A DNA stretch of 10,034 bases from a bacterium (lineage in GTDB: Bacteria; Chloroflexota; Dormibacteria; Aeolococcales; Bog-877): positions 1 through 10,034 of the forward strand of contig JAKBTP010000002.1 in assembly GCA_021844355.1 (NCBI GenBank), written 5' to 3'. The position numbers and the translations under genes were made by a program. The notes beneath the pieces are model-generated. The model saw only the letters and a program-made list of their open reading frames with translations, had not been told where the DNA came from and did no database searches. Below, piece by piece: positions 1 to 6,534 of this stretch (positions are counted from its first letter, which is position 1; each line of letters begins with the position of its first letter).

Positions 1-278
1 TACTCGCAGCCCTGGGCGACGCGGAGGCGGCGCTCACGGAGCGCGACACGGAGCTGCACATTCTTGGTGCGCTGGACAACCCCCGCAATCTGGCGGGCAA
101 CCAACTCCACCGAGCGCAGCTGCTGGCGCAGCTCGGCCGTGTCGCGGAGGCGCGTGCCGCGGCAGCCGCGGCGCGCCAGGCGGGGCTGCGGACTGCCGAC
201 CCCCGCCTCTCCAAGCACGTTGAATCCGTGCTGAGCGGGTTGCAACAGTCGCTCTTGGCCCCGGCCTCGGCCGGCTAG
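1..278 (+). CDS. 3' end of a TPR-like helical-repeat protein gene (partial)
   Basis: An open frame enters from the left edge (first full codon at position 3) and ends at TAG 276-278, leaving 91 visible residues. The translation is rich in Ala, Leu, Arg and Glu and reads as amphipathic helix pairs. One segment, NLAGNQLHRAQLLAQLGRV followed by AEARAAAAAARQAG, has the spacing of a tetratricopeptide-type repeat (small residue, A-x-LL-x-LGR-x-x-EA). The tail (QQSLLAPASAG) looks like an ordinary disordered C-terminus. TPR ends of this kind occur in many protein families, including signalling ATPases, transcriptional regulators and adenylate cyclase-like proteins, so no function can be assigned without the missing N-terminal part. 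No gene follows on the same strand for about 2 kb, so it probably ends its transcription unit. No convincing hairpin terminator is visible after the stop. Confidence 0.75.
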   Translation, partial: LAALGDAEAALTERDTELHILGALDNPRNLAGNQLHRAQLLAQLGRVAEARAAAAAARQAGLRTADPRLSKHVESVLSGLQQSLLAPASAG

Positions 279-1042
279 ACCTGCAATCAGGGGGCCCCAC
301 AAGCGGATGGGCCGTGGCAGCCGCACGCCAATGAGCGCCGTCCGGGGCTTGGTGTTGCGGATCCTCGGCAGCTGCCTCGGGTGCCATGAACCGACACAAC
401 CGCCTCATCGCACGGGAGGTCCGCAGCGCCCTCCAAAGTCCGTGGAAGTGCCTCCCGGGGTGGCCGTGGTCCACCCGGACGGCGTGCCGGCGGGTCCCAG
501 CGGCCAGTTCCAGCACGGGGCACCGGTCAGGCATGCTGTCCCGCACCACCATCCCCAGCCGCTCCGGCATCCCTCGGATACCGGTCGGGCGAGGCCTTCT
601 TCCCCCCGAGCCCCTCGCGGCCCGCACCGGCCCGCCCAGGGCGCACCGCCGTCAGAGAACTTCAATGCCAGCTTGGGCCCTGCAGGGTCCGGCTCAGCCG
701 GCGGTGGCGCTGCCCCAAGCCCTGGCGCCAGGGCGACCTGACCCTCCACACCGGCGACGTCCCGCGGGCAGTCGTCGGAGGACGCCTCCACGGAGACCAC
801 CCCCAGCCTGGCCTGCCAGCCCTGCTCGCCCACCTGTTCCTGTTTCACTCAACCGGTCTCATGGCCACTAACGCTCACTCCGCCGCCGGCTGCTGCCCAC
901 CCCCGCCACCTCGTGGTGCGCCCTGTTCTCGGTGGTGGCTATTGGCGAAGTCGCGTGGGCGGCCCTCGGTTGTGCCGAATGACAGGGATCTCCCCCAAGG
1001 CCCGGGGATCAACCCGCAATGAGTTCTCGGCGACTGGCGGGG
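279..1042. other. 764-bp stretch with no confident gene; possible decayed minus-strand gene
   Basis: Several long overlapping open frames occur on both strands here, as expected at this GC content, and none gives a recognisable protein. On the minus strand, codons in about 850-650 and, in a different frame, about 560-380 have strongly G/C third positions and about half G/C second positions, which is the pattern of true coding DNA in this window. Readable fragments include GWQARLGVVSVEASSDD and, in the second frame, ERLGMVVRDSMPDRCPVLE. A gene broken by a frameshift between about 650 and 560 would explain this, but I recognise no family and cannot show homology. The right part (about 870-1042) holds only the inverted repeat noted separately. 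Confidence 0.35.
987..1010 (-). terminator. Inverted repeat downstream of the tRNA (possible weak terminator)
   Basis: GATC-t-CCCC (987-995) is complementary to GGGGATC (1004-1010) around an 8-nt loop, with one bulged base. It lies 32 nt beyond the 3' end of the minus-strand tRNA, where a transcript end would be expected. There is no U-tract on the minus strand after it, so it is not a canonical intrinsic terminator. It could be a processing or termination aid, or chance in GC-rich DNA. Confidence 0.2.
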
Positions 1043-1115
1043 AGCGGGAGACGAGACTCGAACTCGCGACATCCAGCTTGGAAGGCTAGCGCTCTACCAA
1101 CTGAGCTACTCCCGC
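1043..1115 (-). tRNA. tRNA-Gly (anticodon UCC)
   Basis: Read on the minus strand this is a complete 73-nt cloverleaf. The acceptor stem GCGGGAG/CTCCCGC has seven Watson-Crick pairs. The D arm is GCTC-AGTTGGTA-GAGC. The anticodon stem is CTAGC/GCTGG with one T-G pair, around loop CTTCCAA, giving anticodon TCC at + strand 1080-1082, which reads GGA and probably GGG. The variable loop has 5 nt. The T arm has loop TTCGAGT. The discriminator is U73 and the first pairs are G1-C72, C2-G71 and G3-C70; with C35 and C36 these match known bacterial glycine identity elements. CCA is not encoded (the flank reads CCC), so a CCA-adding enzyme is needed. The gene lies 150 bp downstream of the co-oriented methyltransferase gene and probably has its own promoter. 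Confidence 0.97.
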
Positions 1116-1131
1116 GGCCGCGCCTTCCCCG

Positions 1132-1137
1132 ATTCTA
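1132..1137 (-). promoter_or_regulatory. Candidate -10 element for the tRNA-Gly gene
   Basis: On the minus strand TAGAAT matches five of six bases of the TATAAT consensus. Its last base is 16 nt upstream of the mature tRNA 5' end, which would give a short leader of roughly 10 nt for RNase P removal. No good -35 element is seen 16-18 nt further upstream. Confidence 0.4.
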
Positions 1138-1265
1138 TCCGCAGGCTATCTCCCGGCGGGCCGTCCCCCGTCCTTCTGCCCGCGAAGGCAATCTCGTCCG
1201 CGGGCCCCGGAGTGGCCGGAGGGATGCCGGGTACGGGGATGGGAGCGCCACCGCCGCCACACCAC

Positions 1266-2084
1266 TCACACCGGGCGGTCGGCCACGAGCGTGTAGAGCA
1301 TCGGTACCGGTTCGCCGCCGAGCCGGACCCGGTATCGGCCGTCCGACTCGGGAGCTCCGAGATCGCCTCGGTAATCCCGGGGCGCCGCGGTGTGCTCGCG
1401 CAACCAGCGCACCGTCAAGCCGGCTCGGATGGAGGCGGTGACCACCTCGCCCAGGCTGTGGGCGTACTGCACGGTGGCGGTGGACTGGACGGGGGCCCGG
1501 GGATCGGTGTAGCTCCCCGGGGTGTCGAGGAAATGGGGCCCGTCAAACGAGTACGGGAAGTCGAGCCGGAGGGGGACCAAGGAGTCGATCATGCCCACAA
1601 ACGGATGGATCTCGACCAAGGCCAGGCTCCCGCCAGGGCGCATCAGGTCGTGGGCCGCGCGCATCCAGGCATCCAGGTCGCCTATCCAGCACAGCACCCC
1701 GATGGTGGCGTAGGCCAGGTCGAAGCAACCGAAGAGATGAGTGGGCGGGTGGCAGGCGTCCGCCTCCACCAGCGCCAGATCGACTCCGCAGCGCTGCGCC
1801 AGCCCGGCCGCCTTGGCCAGGGCCACCGGGGAAAAGTCCAGCCCGGTGACCAGGGCTCCCGCCCGGGCCAGGCTGATCGAGTCGAAACCGATGTGGCATT
1901 GGAGGTGGATGACCTGCAGGCCAGCGACGCTGCCCACAGCCTGCTGGATCGCCTCCTCCTCGACCTCGGTCAGCGACGAGGCGCCGGCCACCAGGGACTC
2001 GGAATCGTAGACCCGGTCCTGCCCATGCACGCGGGCTCGGTCGTCCCAATTGAGGCGGTTGAGGAGGAGAGCGTCCTGGACCAC
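1266..2084 (-). CDS. Class I SAM-dependent methyltransferase
   Basis: This 272-residue protein is a Rossmann-fold methyltransferase that would transfer a methyl group from S-adenosylmethionine; its substrate cannot be told from sequence. The N-terminus (NRLNWDDRARVHGQDRVY, residues 9-26) is the start typical of a widespread family of small soluble methyltransferases. The SAM-binding motif I is the HLQCHIGFD variant at residues 60-68, followed by GLDFS (81-85), whose D83 should hold the ribose hydroxyls. EADA (107-110) and FDLAYATIGVLCWI (from 121) are motifs II/III, and LMRPGGSLALVEIHPF is the usual strand-5 region. The length is normal. The start is GTG 2084-2082; there is no Shine-Dalgarno sequence, but TAGACT lies 6 nt upstream, which suggests a leaderless message. 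It is transcribed away from nuoA and I see no functional link to complex I. Confidence 0.9.
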   Translation of the reverse strand: MVQDALLLNRLNWDDRARVHGQDRVYDSESLVAGASSLTEVEEEAIQQAVGSVAGLQVIHLQCHIGFDSISLARAGALVTGLDFSPVALAKAAGLAQRCGVDLALVEADACHPPTHLFGCFDLAYATIGVLCWIGDLDAWMRAAHDLMRPGGSLALVEIHPFVGMIDSLVPLRLDFPYSFDGPHFLDTPGSYTDPRAPVQSTATVQYAHSLGEVVTASIRAGLTVRWLREHTAAPRDYRGDLGAPESDGRYRVRLGGEPVPMLYTLVADRPV

Positions 2085-2090
2085 CGGGCA

Positions 2091-2096
2091 AGTCTA
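2091..2096 (-). promoter_or_regulatory. Candidate -10 for the methyltransferase gene (leaderless arrangement)
   Basis: On the minus strand TAGACT is separated by 6 nt from the GTG start codon, so transcription would begin at or next to the start codon. The same hexamer precedes nuoA. No clear -35 and no Shine-Dalgarno sequence are present. The call rests on position and hexamer identity. Confidence 0.4.
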
Positions 2097-2356
2097 GGGA
2101 GCCCGCATCCCCCACTGCCCCGGCTCTCATGTTCCTAGGGCGGCTGTCGCTCCCAGGGCTGCCGGGTACTCCTGCCGTGAGGGCCACCAGCGCCGGCGGG
2201 CGCCGAGGTGAAGCCGCCCTCGGGCCGGACCGCGCGACCAAGGCGCACCCAAGGCACGGCTGCGATCGATCTCCACGCCGCCGCCCTGAAGAGGGCTCCT
2301 GGGGGCCAGTGGAGGTCAGTTGAACCGCGTCACTTCGCCGCCTCCTGGGCGATTGC

Positions 2357-2362
2357 TAGACT
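2357..2362 (+). promoter_or_regulatory. Candidate -10 of the nuoABCD promoter
   Basis: TAGACT ends 9 nt before the nuoA ATG, placing a start site within about 0-3 nt of the start codon. The 17-nt upstream spacing reaches TTCGCC (2334-2339), a poor -35 match. nuoA has no Shine-Dalgarno sequence, which is consistent with a leaderless or near-leaderless operon message. The region from 2097 to 2356 shows no other recognisable regulatory site; a 5-bp hairpin at 2283-2296 is too weak to call. Confidence 0.4.
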
Positions 2363-2371
2363 GGCTCCAGG

Positions 2372-2731
2372 ATGCTCTTCGACTACCTTCCGCTCCTCAC
2401 CTTCCTGGTGATGATCGTCCTGTTCGGGGTGGGGATCACCCTGGTCATCCCCCTCATCGGGCCGAGGCGTCCCACCAAGGCCAAGGGGCTCCCCTACGAG
2501 TGCGGCATCGTGCCCGCGGAGACCGCCCGCCGGCGCTTCTCCGTCACCTTCTACCTGACCGCCATGCTGTTCATCGTCTTCGATGTGGAGGCGATCTTCC
2601 TCTACCCCTGGGCGGTGCTGGTGCGGAGCACCCTGCATCTCTTCGGGCTCATCGAGATGGTGATCTTCGTCGCCCTGATCGCGGTGGCCCTCGCCTACGT
2701 GTGGCGCAAGGGGGCGCTGGAGTGGGACTGA
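2372..2731 (+). CDS. nuoA: NADH-quinone oxidoreductase subunit A
   Basis: NuoA is a small membrane subunit of complex I at the junction between the peripheral arm and the proton-pumping arm, next to the quinone channel. The 119-residue product has three membrane segments, at about residues 5-30, 58-80 and 88-110. Diagnostic family motifs are YECG (42-45) in the cytoplasmic loop and FYLTAMLFIVFDVEAIFLYPWA (60-81, split here only by description), with conserved acidic residues D71 and E73 in the second segment. The tail YVWRKGALEWD is typical of actinobacterial and chloroflexal relatives. Length is normal. The ATG at 2372 is the only sensible start and lacks a Shine-Dalgarno sequence; a TAGACT box lies just upstream. 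It is first in a tightly packed nuoABCD unit and its last codons overlap the start of nuoB. Confidence 0.96.
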   Translation: MLFDYLPLLTFLVMIVLFGVGITLVIPLIGPRRPTKAKGLPYECGIVPAETARRRFSVTFYLTAMLFIVFDVEAIFLYPWAVLVRSTLHLFGLIEMVIFVALIAVALAYVWRKGALEWD

Positions 2732-3321
2732 GAGGGGAGAGCGGACTTATCCTTCCGCCAGGGCCCTCCGGGGCGCTTCTGGCCGCGGATGGCAGCGCGA
2801 TTCCCGGGGCGATACCGCGGTCCATCCCCGGGGCCCGCGACCTGGCCGACGCCGCCGCCGAGGAGGGGGTCTTCACCACCACCGTCGGCAAGGTGATCGC
2901 CTGGGGCCGTTACTCCTCCCTCTGGCCGGCCCTTTTCGGTCTCGCCTGCTGCGCCATCGAGATGATGGGGGCCAGCAACTCCCGCTTCGATCTCTCCAGG
3001 TTCGGCGCTGAGGTGTTCCGCGCCTCGCCCCGGCAGGCGGACCTCATGATCGTGGCTGGCCGGGTGTCCCAGAAGATGGGGCCCGTCCTGCGGCACATCT
3101 ACGACCAGATGCCCGAGCCCAAGTGGGTGATCTCCATGGGGGCCTGCGCCTCCTGCGGTGGCATCTTCAATAACTACGCCATCATCCAAGGGGTGGACAA
3201 GGTCGTCCCGGTGGACGTCTACATCCCGGGCTGCCCCCCGCGTCCCGAGGGATTGATCGACGCCGTCATGAAGCTTCAGCAGAAGATCGCCGCCACTCCG
3301 GTGACCGGTGTGCGCCAGTAG
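2722..3321 (+). CDS. nuoB: NADH-quinone oxidoreductase subunit B (N2 cluster)
   Basis: NuoB holds 4Fe-4S cluster N2, the last electron carrier before quinone, at the base of the peripheral arm. The four ligands are visible: tandem C76-C77 (LACCAIEMM), C142 in SMGACASCGG, and C171 in PGCPPRPEG. PVDVYIPGCPP is the family signature. I chose GTG 2722, which overlaps nuoA by 10 nt, because AAGGGGG lies about 7 nt upstream and the product then begins MGL, as NuoB often does in related phyla; no ATG or GTG is available closer to the core. This gives 199 residues. Residues about 12-48 are an extra Pro/Gly/Ala-rich stretch containing IPGAIPRSIPGA, absent from typical short NuoB proteins. The open frame extends further upstream through nuoA, but that part is a shadow. 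Confidence 0.94.
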   Translation: MGLRGESGLILPPGPSGALLAADGSAIPGAIPRSIPGARDLADAAAEEGVFTTTVGKVIAWGRYSSLWPALFGLACCAIEMMGASNSRFDLSRFGAEVFRASPRQADLMIVAGRVSQKMGPVLRHIYDQMPEPKWVISMGACASCGGIFNNYAIIQGVDKVVPVDVYIPGCPPRPEGLIDAVMKLQQKIAATPVTGVRQ

Positions 3322-3897
3322 ATGGGAGACTCGGGTCCCGTCACCGTCGTGGAAGGCCGTCGGGCGGCCGACCACCTGCGCCAGGCCTTCGGGGATTCCG
3401 TCAAGGTTGCCGAGAGCTGCGCCCAGGCGGCCGCAGAGGTGCCGTTGGAGCTTCTGGCTCGCGCCGCAGAGGAACTTAGGCGGCATCCCGACTGCCTGTA
3501 CGAGATGCCCGTGACCATGACCTGCGTGGACTGGCCCGAGCGCGAGGCGCGCTTCGAGGTCGTCTACCTGCTCCGATCCCTGGTTCACAACGATCTCTGC
3601 CGGCTTTTGGTGCGGGTCGCGGAGGGCCAGGAGCTGCCCACGCTCTCCCACCTCTACCCGGGGCTGGGCTGGCACGAGCGCGAGTGCTACGACCTCTTCG
3701 GGCTCCGGTTCGAAGGGCATGCCGACCTGACCCGGATCCTCCTTCCGGATGACTGGGAGGGGCATCCCCTGCGGAAGGACTACGTGTCCTTTGGCGAGCC
3801 TGTCGCCTTCACCCACAACCTGGAGTGGGCGCTCTCCCCCCAGGACCGGCCCGAGTGGATGCCCGGCGCCGTCCGGGGCTCGGTGGAGCGCTCCTGA
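3322..3897 (+). CDS. nuoC: NADH-quinone oxidoreductase subunit C
   Basis: NuoC is the 30-kDa-type connecting subunit of the peripheral arm; it binds no cofactor and packs against NuoD and NuoB. The 191-residue protein has the complex I 30-kDa signature GWHERECYDLFGLRFEGH at residues 116-133, followed by DLTRILLPDDWEGHPLRKDY (135-154). An N-terminal alpha/beta domain occupies about residues 1-110. The C-terminus is short, as in species with separate NuoC and NuoD. The ATG begins on the base directly after the nuoB stop TAG. There is no strong ribosome-binding site, so translation is probably coupled to nuoB. The stop TGA shares its A with the ATG of nuoD. Confidence 0.96.
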   Translation: MGDSGPVTVVEGRRAADHLRQAFGDSVKVAESCAQAAAEVPLELLARAAEELRRHPDCLYEMPVTMTCVDWPEREARFEVVYLLRSLVHNDLCRLLVRVAEGQELPTLSHLYPGLGWHERECYDLFGLRFEGHADLTRILLPDDWEGHPLRKDYVSFGEPVAFTHNLEWALSPQDRPEWMPGAVRGSVERS

Positions 3898-5183
3898 TGG
3901 CCACCCTGCCGCCGATCCGCGGTTCCGGCACCCCGGTGGATGGGGTTCCGGTTCAGGAGGGGATCCCCCGGCTCCATCCCGGCGGCCAGGGGGAGTTCCT
4001 CGACAAGATCGATCAGGGGGAGGAGCTCCTCGAGTTGAACATGGGCCCGCAGCACCCCTCGACCCACGGAGTGCTGCGGCTGGTCCTCAGCCTGGATGGC
4101 GAACGGGTGGTGGAGTGCCGCCCGGACATCGGTTACCTGCACACCGGCTTCGAGAAGAGCTTCGAGTCCCACACCTACCAGCAGTGCATCCCCCTCACCG
4201 ACCGGATGGACTACCTGGCCCCACCCATCAACAACTTCGGGTTCGCGCTCACGGCCGAGAAGCTGCTGGGGATCGAGGTCCCCCTGCGGGCCCAGTACAT
4301 CCGGGTTATCGTCGCCGAGCTCTCCAGGATCGCCAGCCACCTGATCTGGCTCGGGACCCACGCGATGGACCTGGGGGCCACCTCCATGTTCATGTACTGC
4401 TGGAGGGAACGGGATCGGATCCTGGACATCATGGAGTGGATCTCCGGCGTCCGCATGATGACCAGCTTCATCCGGGTCGGGGGGCTGATGGCCGACGTTC
4501 CCGCCGAGTTCGTTCCCATGGTCAAGGCGTTCGTCGCCGACTTCCCCAAGAGGGTGGACGAGTACGAGGCGTTGCTCACCGCCAACCCCATCTGGAGGCA
4601 GAGGACCGTGGGGCTGGGGGTCATCGACGCCGCCTCGGCCCTCGGGTACGGCTGCTCGGGCGCGACCCTGCGCGGGTCCGGCGTGCCCTACGACGTGCGC
4701 AAGGCCCGCCCCTACTCCGGGTACGAGAGGTTCCAGTTCGATGTCCCGGTGGGCGTCAACGGCGACGTCTATGACCGCTACCTGGTCCGCGTTCGCGAGA
4801 TGCGGGAGGCCTGCAGGATCGTGGAACAGGCGGTCGAGGGGCTGCCCGGGGGGCCGGTGAACACTCCCGACCGCAAGGTGGCCGCCCCGCCCAGAGCCGA
4901 GATCGACAACTCCATGGAGTCGCTGATCCATCACTTCAAGCTCTACACCGAGGGCTTTCGCCCGCCGGCCGGGTCCTGCTACTCGGCGGTGGAGAGCGCC
5001 CGCGGGGAGCTGGGCTTCTTCATGGTCAGCGACGGGGGCAATCGTCCCTACCGCTGCAAGGTGAGGGGCCCGTCCTTCAGCAACCTCTCCGCCCTCTCCC
5101 AGATGGTCCGGGGAGAGCTGGTGGCGGACGTGGTCGCGGTGGTGGGGAGCATCGACATCATCCTGGGGGACGTCGACCGCTGA
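3897..5183 (+). CDS. nuoD: NADH-quinone oxidoreductase subunit D
   Basis: NuoD is the 49-kDa-type subunit, related to the large subunit of NiFe hydrogenases, and forms most of the quinone-binding cavity together with NuoB. The 428-residue product contains MGPQHPSTHG (49-58), IGYLHTGFEK (78-87) and DRMDYL (102-107). H57 and Y106 have the same spacing as Thermus Nqo4 H38 and Y87, which contact the quinone headgroup. The family's C-terminal signature, ARGELGFFMVSDG and then RGPSFSNL, is intact. The start is ATG 3897, overlapping the nuoC stop as TGATG, with GGAG 8 nt upstream. An earlier in-frame start inside nuoC is unlikely. About 30 residues before the core (GTPVDGVPVQEGIPRLHPGG) look disordered. 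The stop is 6 nt from that of the converging flippase gene. Confidence 0.97.
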   Translation: MATLPPIRGSGTPVDGVPVQEGIPRLHPGGQGEFLDKIDQGEELLELNMGPQHPSTHGVLRLVLSLDGERVVECRPDIGYLHTGFEKSFESHTYQQCIPLTDRMDYLAPPINNFGFALTAEKLLGIEVPLRAQYIRVIVAELSRIASHLIWLGTHAMDLGATSMFMYCWRERDRILDIMEWISGVRMMTSFIRVGGLMADVPAEFVPMVKAFVADFPKRVDEYEALLTANPIWRQRTVGLGVIDAASALGYGCSGATLRGSGVPYDVRKARPYSGYERFQFDVPVGVNGDVYDRYLVRVREMREACRIVEQAVEGLPGGPVNTPDRKVAAPPRAEIDNSMESLIHHFKLYTEGFRPPAGSCYSAVESARGELGFFMVSDGGNRPYRCKVRGPSFSNLSALSQMVRGELVADVVAVVGSIDIILGDVDR

Positions 5184-5192
5184 GACGTCTCA
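5181..5192. repeat. 12-bp perfect palindrome joining two convergent stop codons
   Basis: TGAGACGTCTCA is its own reverse complement. Its first three bases are the nuoD stop (TGA) and its last three, read on the other strand, are the flippase stop (TGA). It has no loop and no U-tract, so it is not a normal intrinsic terminator. The flanking bases do not extend the symmetry. Confidence 0.85.
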
Positions 5193-6497
5193 CCCGCGCC
5201 GGAGTGCGCGGGGAAGGATGAGCACCGCCTCGAGCACCGCCAGGAGGATGAGGGCGGAGGCGATCCGGGGCACGAACTGAGTCACCTCCGGTGGTGAGGT
5301 GAACAGCCAGGCCACCAGCGCGGGAACGCCCACCGCCGGGACCACGGCGAACCGGCGGTCTCGGCTGCCCAGCCCGAAGTAGACGAGGAGGTTGACGACA
5401 GTCAGCCCCACGATGCCGGCGGCGAAGAGGAGCAGCAGCGACGAGTCACGTTCGTAGCTGCGGCCCAGAACCACGCCCAGGAGGGGGCGGGAGAAGAGTG
5501 CGTAGGCGGCGACCACCACCAGGTCCACGGTCACGAGCAGGGCCGCGGTCTGCAACAGAAGGCGCCGCCGGACCTTCGCGTTGGGCGCCGCGGCCACCCG
5601 GGGGTACATGACGGCGCTGAGGCTGCTGGTGCCGAAGAACAGGATCTTCCCCATGACCGACAGTCCGGAGTAGAGGCCGGCGCCGTAGGGGGTGAGCACG
5701 TGGCGGGCGGAGACGACGTCGATGTTGTTGAAGATGGGGGCGGTCGAGGCGCCGGCGACCACCGAGAGGTCCACCAGCCGCTGGGGCGCCGCCTCGGCTG
5801 CCGGGCGGGCGCGGTGACGGGGGTAGACAGCGGACCCCAGGGCGCCGGCCACCGAGGCCATGGGAACGGCCGCCGGTCCGAGCCCCAGGTGGAGCAGCAC
5901 CACCGCCAGAACCACCATGGTGCCCCCGTAGAGCAGGAAGTTGACTGCCAGCCGCCCGAAGGCGCGACGGCCCTGAAGGAACCCGCGCTGGGCCCCACCC
6001 ATGGCCGAGATGGGCCCGGCCACCACCGTCAGGGCCAGAACCCAGGGGTCTGTGAGGTGGAGCAGAAAAGCCAGGATCAGGTCCACCGGCACCATGGCGG
6101 CGCCCAGCCAGATCCCGATTCGCAGCGCCGAACGCCGGAGGCCGGGCCACATGGCGTCGGGGTCGAGGCCGCGGGCGGCCGTGCCGGCTACTTCCCGGGC
6201 GGCCCCGGCGGCCACGATGAAGGTGGTGGTGTACAGCAGATTGAGGACGGCCACCACCGAGGTGGACTCCCCGTTGGCCACCGTGGTGAGGTGATGGGCC
6301 CCGTACGACTGGGCCACCAGCACCCCCGCCCCCGAGCCTCCGATACCGATCAGGTAGAGGAGGTTGTGCAGCACCAGGGGGTTTCGGAGGAGCTGGCCCC
6401 AATCACGGGCGGGGGCCGCCGCGGCCTCAGCGGCGGGGGCCCGATCCGGGGAGCGTTGCACCGCATCATCCTGAACGATCGGACCCTTGGCCTGCAC
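5190..6497 (-). CDS. Polytopic membrane protein, MOP/polysaccharide flippase-like
   Basis: This 435-residue protein has about 12 hydrophobic segments, starting near NLLYLIGIGGSGAGVLVAQ and ending near ASALILLAVLEAVLILP, after a charged Ala/Pro-rich N-terminal tail of some 35 residues. The pattern, with a basic loop (PRHRARP) in the middle and a second half beginning VDLSVVAGASTAPIFNNID then VVSARHVL, matches the MOP superfamily of lipid-linked sugar flippases (Wzx/MurJ/oligosaccharide exporter type). Such proteins move lipid-linked glycans across the cytoplasmic membrane. The exact substrate is unknown, and no glycosyltransferase lies nearby in the window. The start is GTG 6497; GTG 6461 is an alternative with AGGA 7 nt upstream. 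Lying antisense between nuoD and nuoE, it has no evident tie to complex I. Family assignment is from motif pattern and topology only. Confidence 0.8.
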   Translation of the reverse strand: MQAKGPIVQDDAVQRSPDRAPAAEAAAAPARDWGQLLRNPLVLHNLLYLIGIGGSGAGVLVAQSYGAHHLTTVANGESTSVVAVLNLLYTTTFIVAAGAAREVAGTAARGLDPDAMWPGLRRSALRIGIWLGAAMVPVDLILAFLLHLTDPWVLALTVVAGPISAMGGAQRGFLQGRRAFGRLAVNFLLYGGTMVVLAVVLLHLGLGPAAVPMASVAGALGSAVYPRHRARPAAEAAPQRLVDLSVVAGASTAPIFNNIDVVSARHVLTPYGAGLYSGLSVMGKILFFGTSSLSAVMYPRVAAAPNAKVRRRLLLQTAALLVTVDLVVVAAYALFSRPLLGVVLGRSYERDSSLLLLFAAGIVGLTVVNLLVYFGLGSRDRRFAVVPAVGVPALVAWLFTSPPEVTQFVPRIASALILLAVLEAVLILPRALRRG

Positions 6498-6520
6498 CTC
6501 GGGACCGCCGGGTGGGTTGG

Positions 6521-6526
6521 TAAAGT
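6521..6526 (+). promoter_or_regulatory. Candidate -10 of a separate nuoEFG promoter
   Basis: TAAAGT fits the TANNNT pattern and stands 8 nt before an ATG at 6535. With nuoD's transcript facing the antisense flippase gene, nuoEFG would need its own promoter if there is no read-through. No good -35 match is seen at 16-18 nt upstream. The short gap between the flippase start and nuoE would hold both divergent promoters. Confidence 0.35.
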
Positions 6527-6534
6527 GGGGGCGA

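Noticed and set aside
875..1072. Minus-strand ORF beginning MSRVRVSSPAPRQSP
   Set aside because: It starts inside the tRNA-Gly gene; the RVRVSSPAP start is a typical artefact of translating the T arm.
1019..1441. Plus-strand ORF with RDSNSRHPAWKASALPTELL
   Set aside because: This peptide is the well-known false translation of the antisense strand of a tRNA gene; it overlaps tRNA-Gly and the methyltransferase gene.
1212..2138. 308-codon plus-strand open frame
   Set aside because: It is antisense to the methyltransferase gene, whose SAM-binding motifs are intact.
2283..2296. GCCCT-GAAG-AGGGC hairpin upstream of nuoA
   Set aside because: A 5-bp stem with no U-tract in GC-rich DNA is expected by chance, and it lies upstream of the proposed promoter rather than in a leader.
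2695..3816. 373-codon minus-strand open frame
   Set aside because: It is antisense to nuoB and nuoC, with His/Gly/Asp-rich shadow composition and no recognisable domain.
3780..4934. 384-codon minus-strand open frame
   Set aside because: It is antisense to nuoC/nuoD and has the same compositional character; nuoD is unambiguous.
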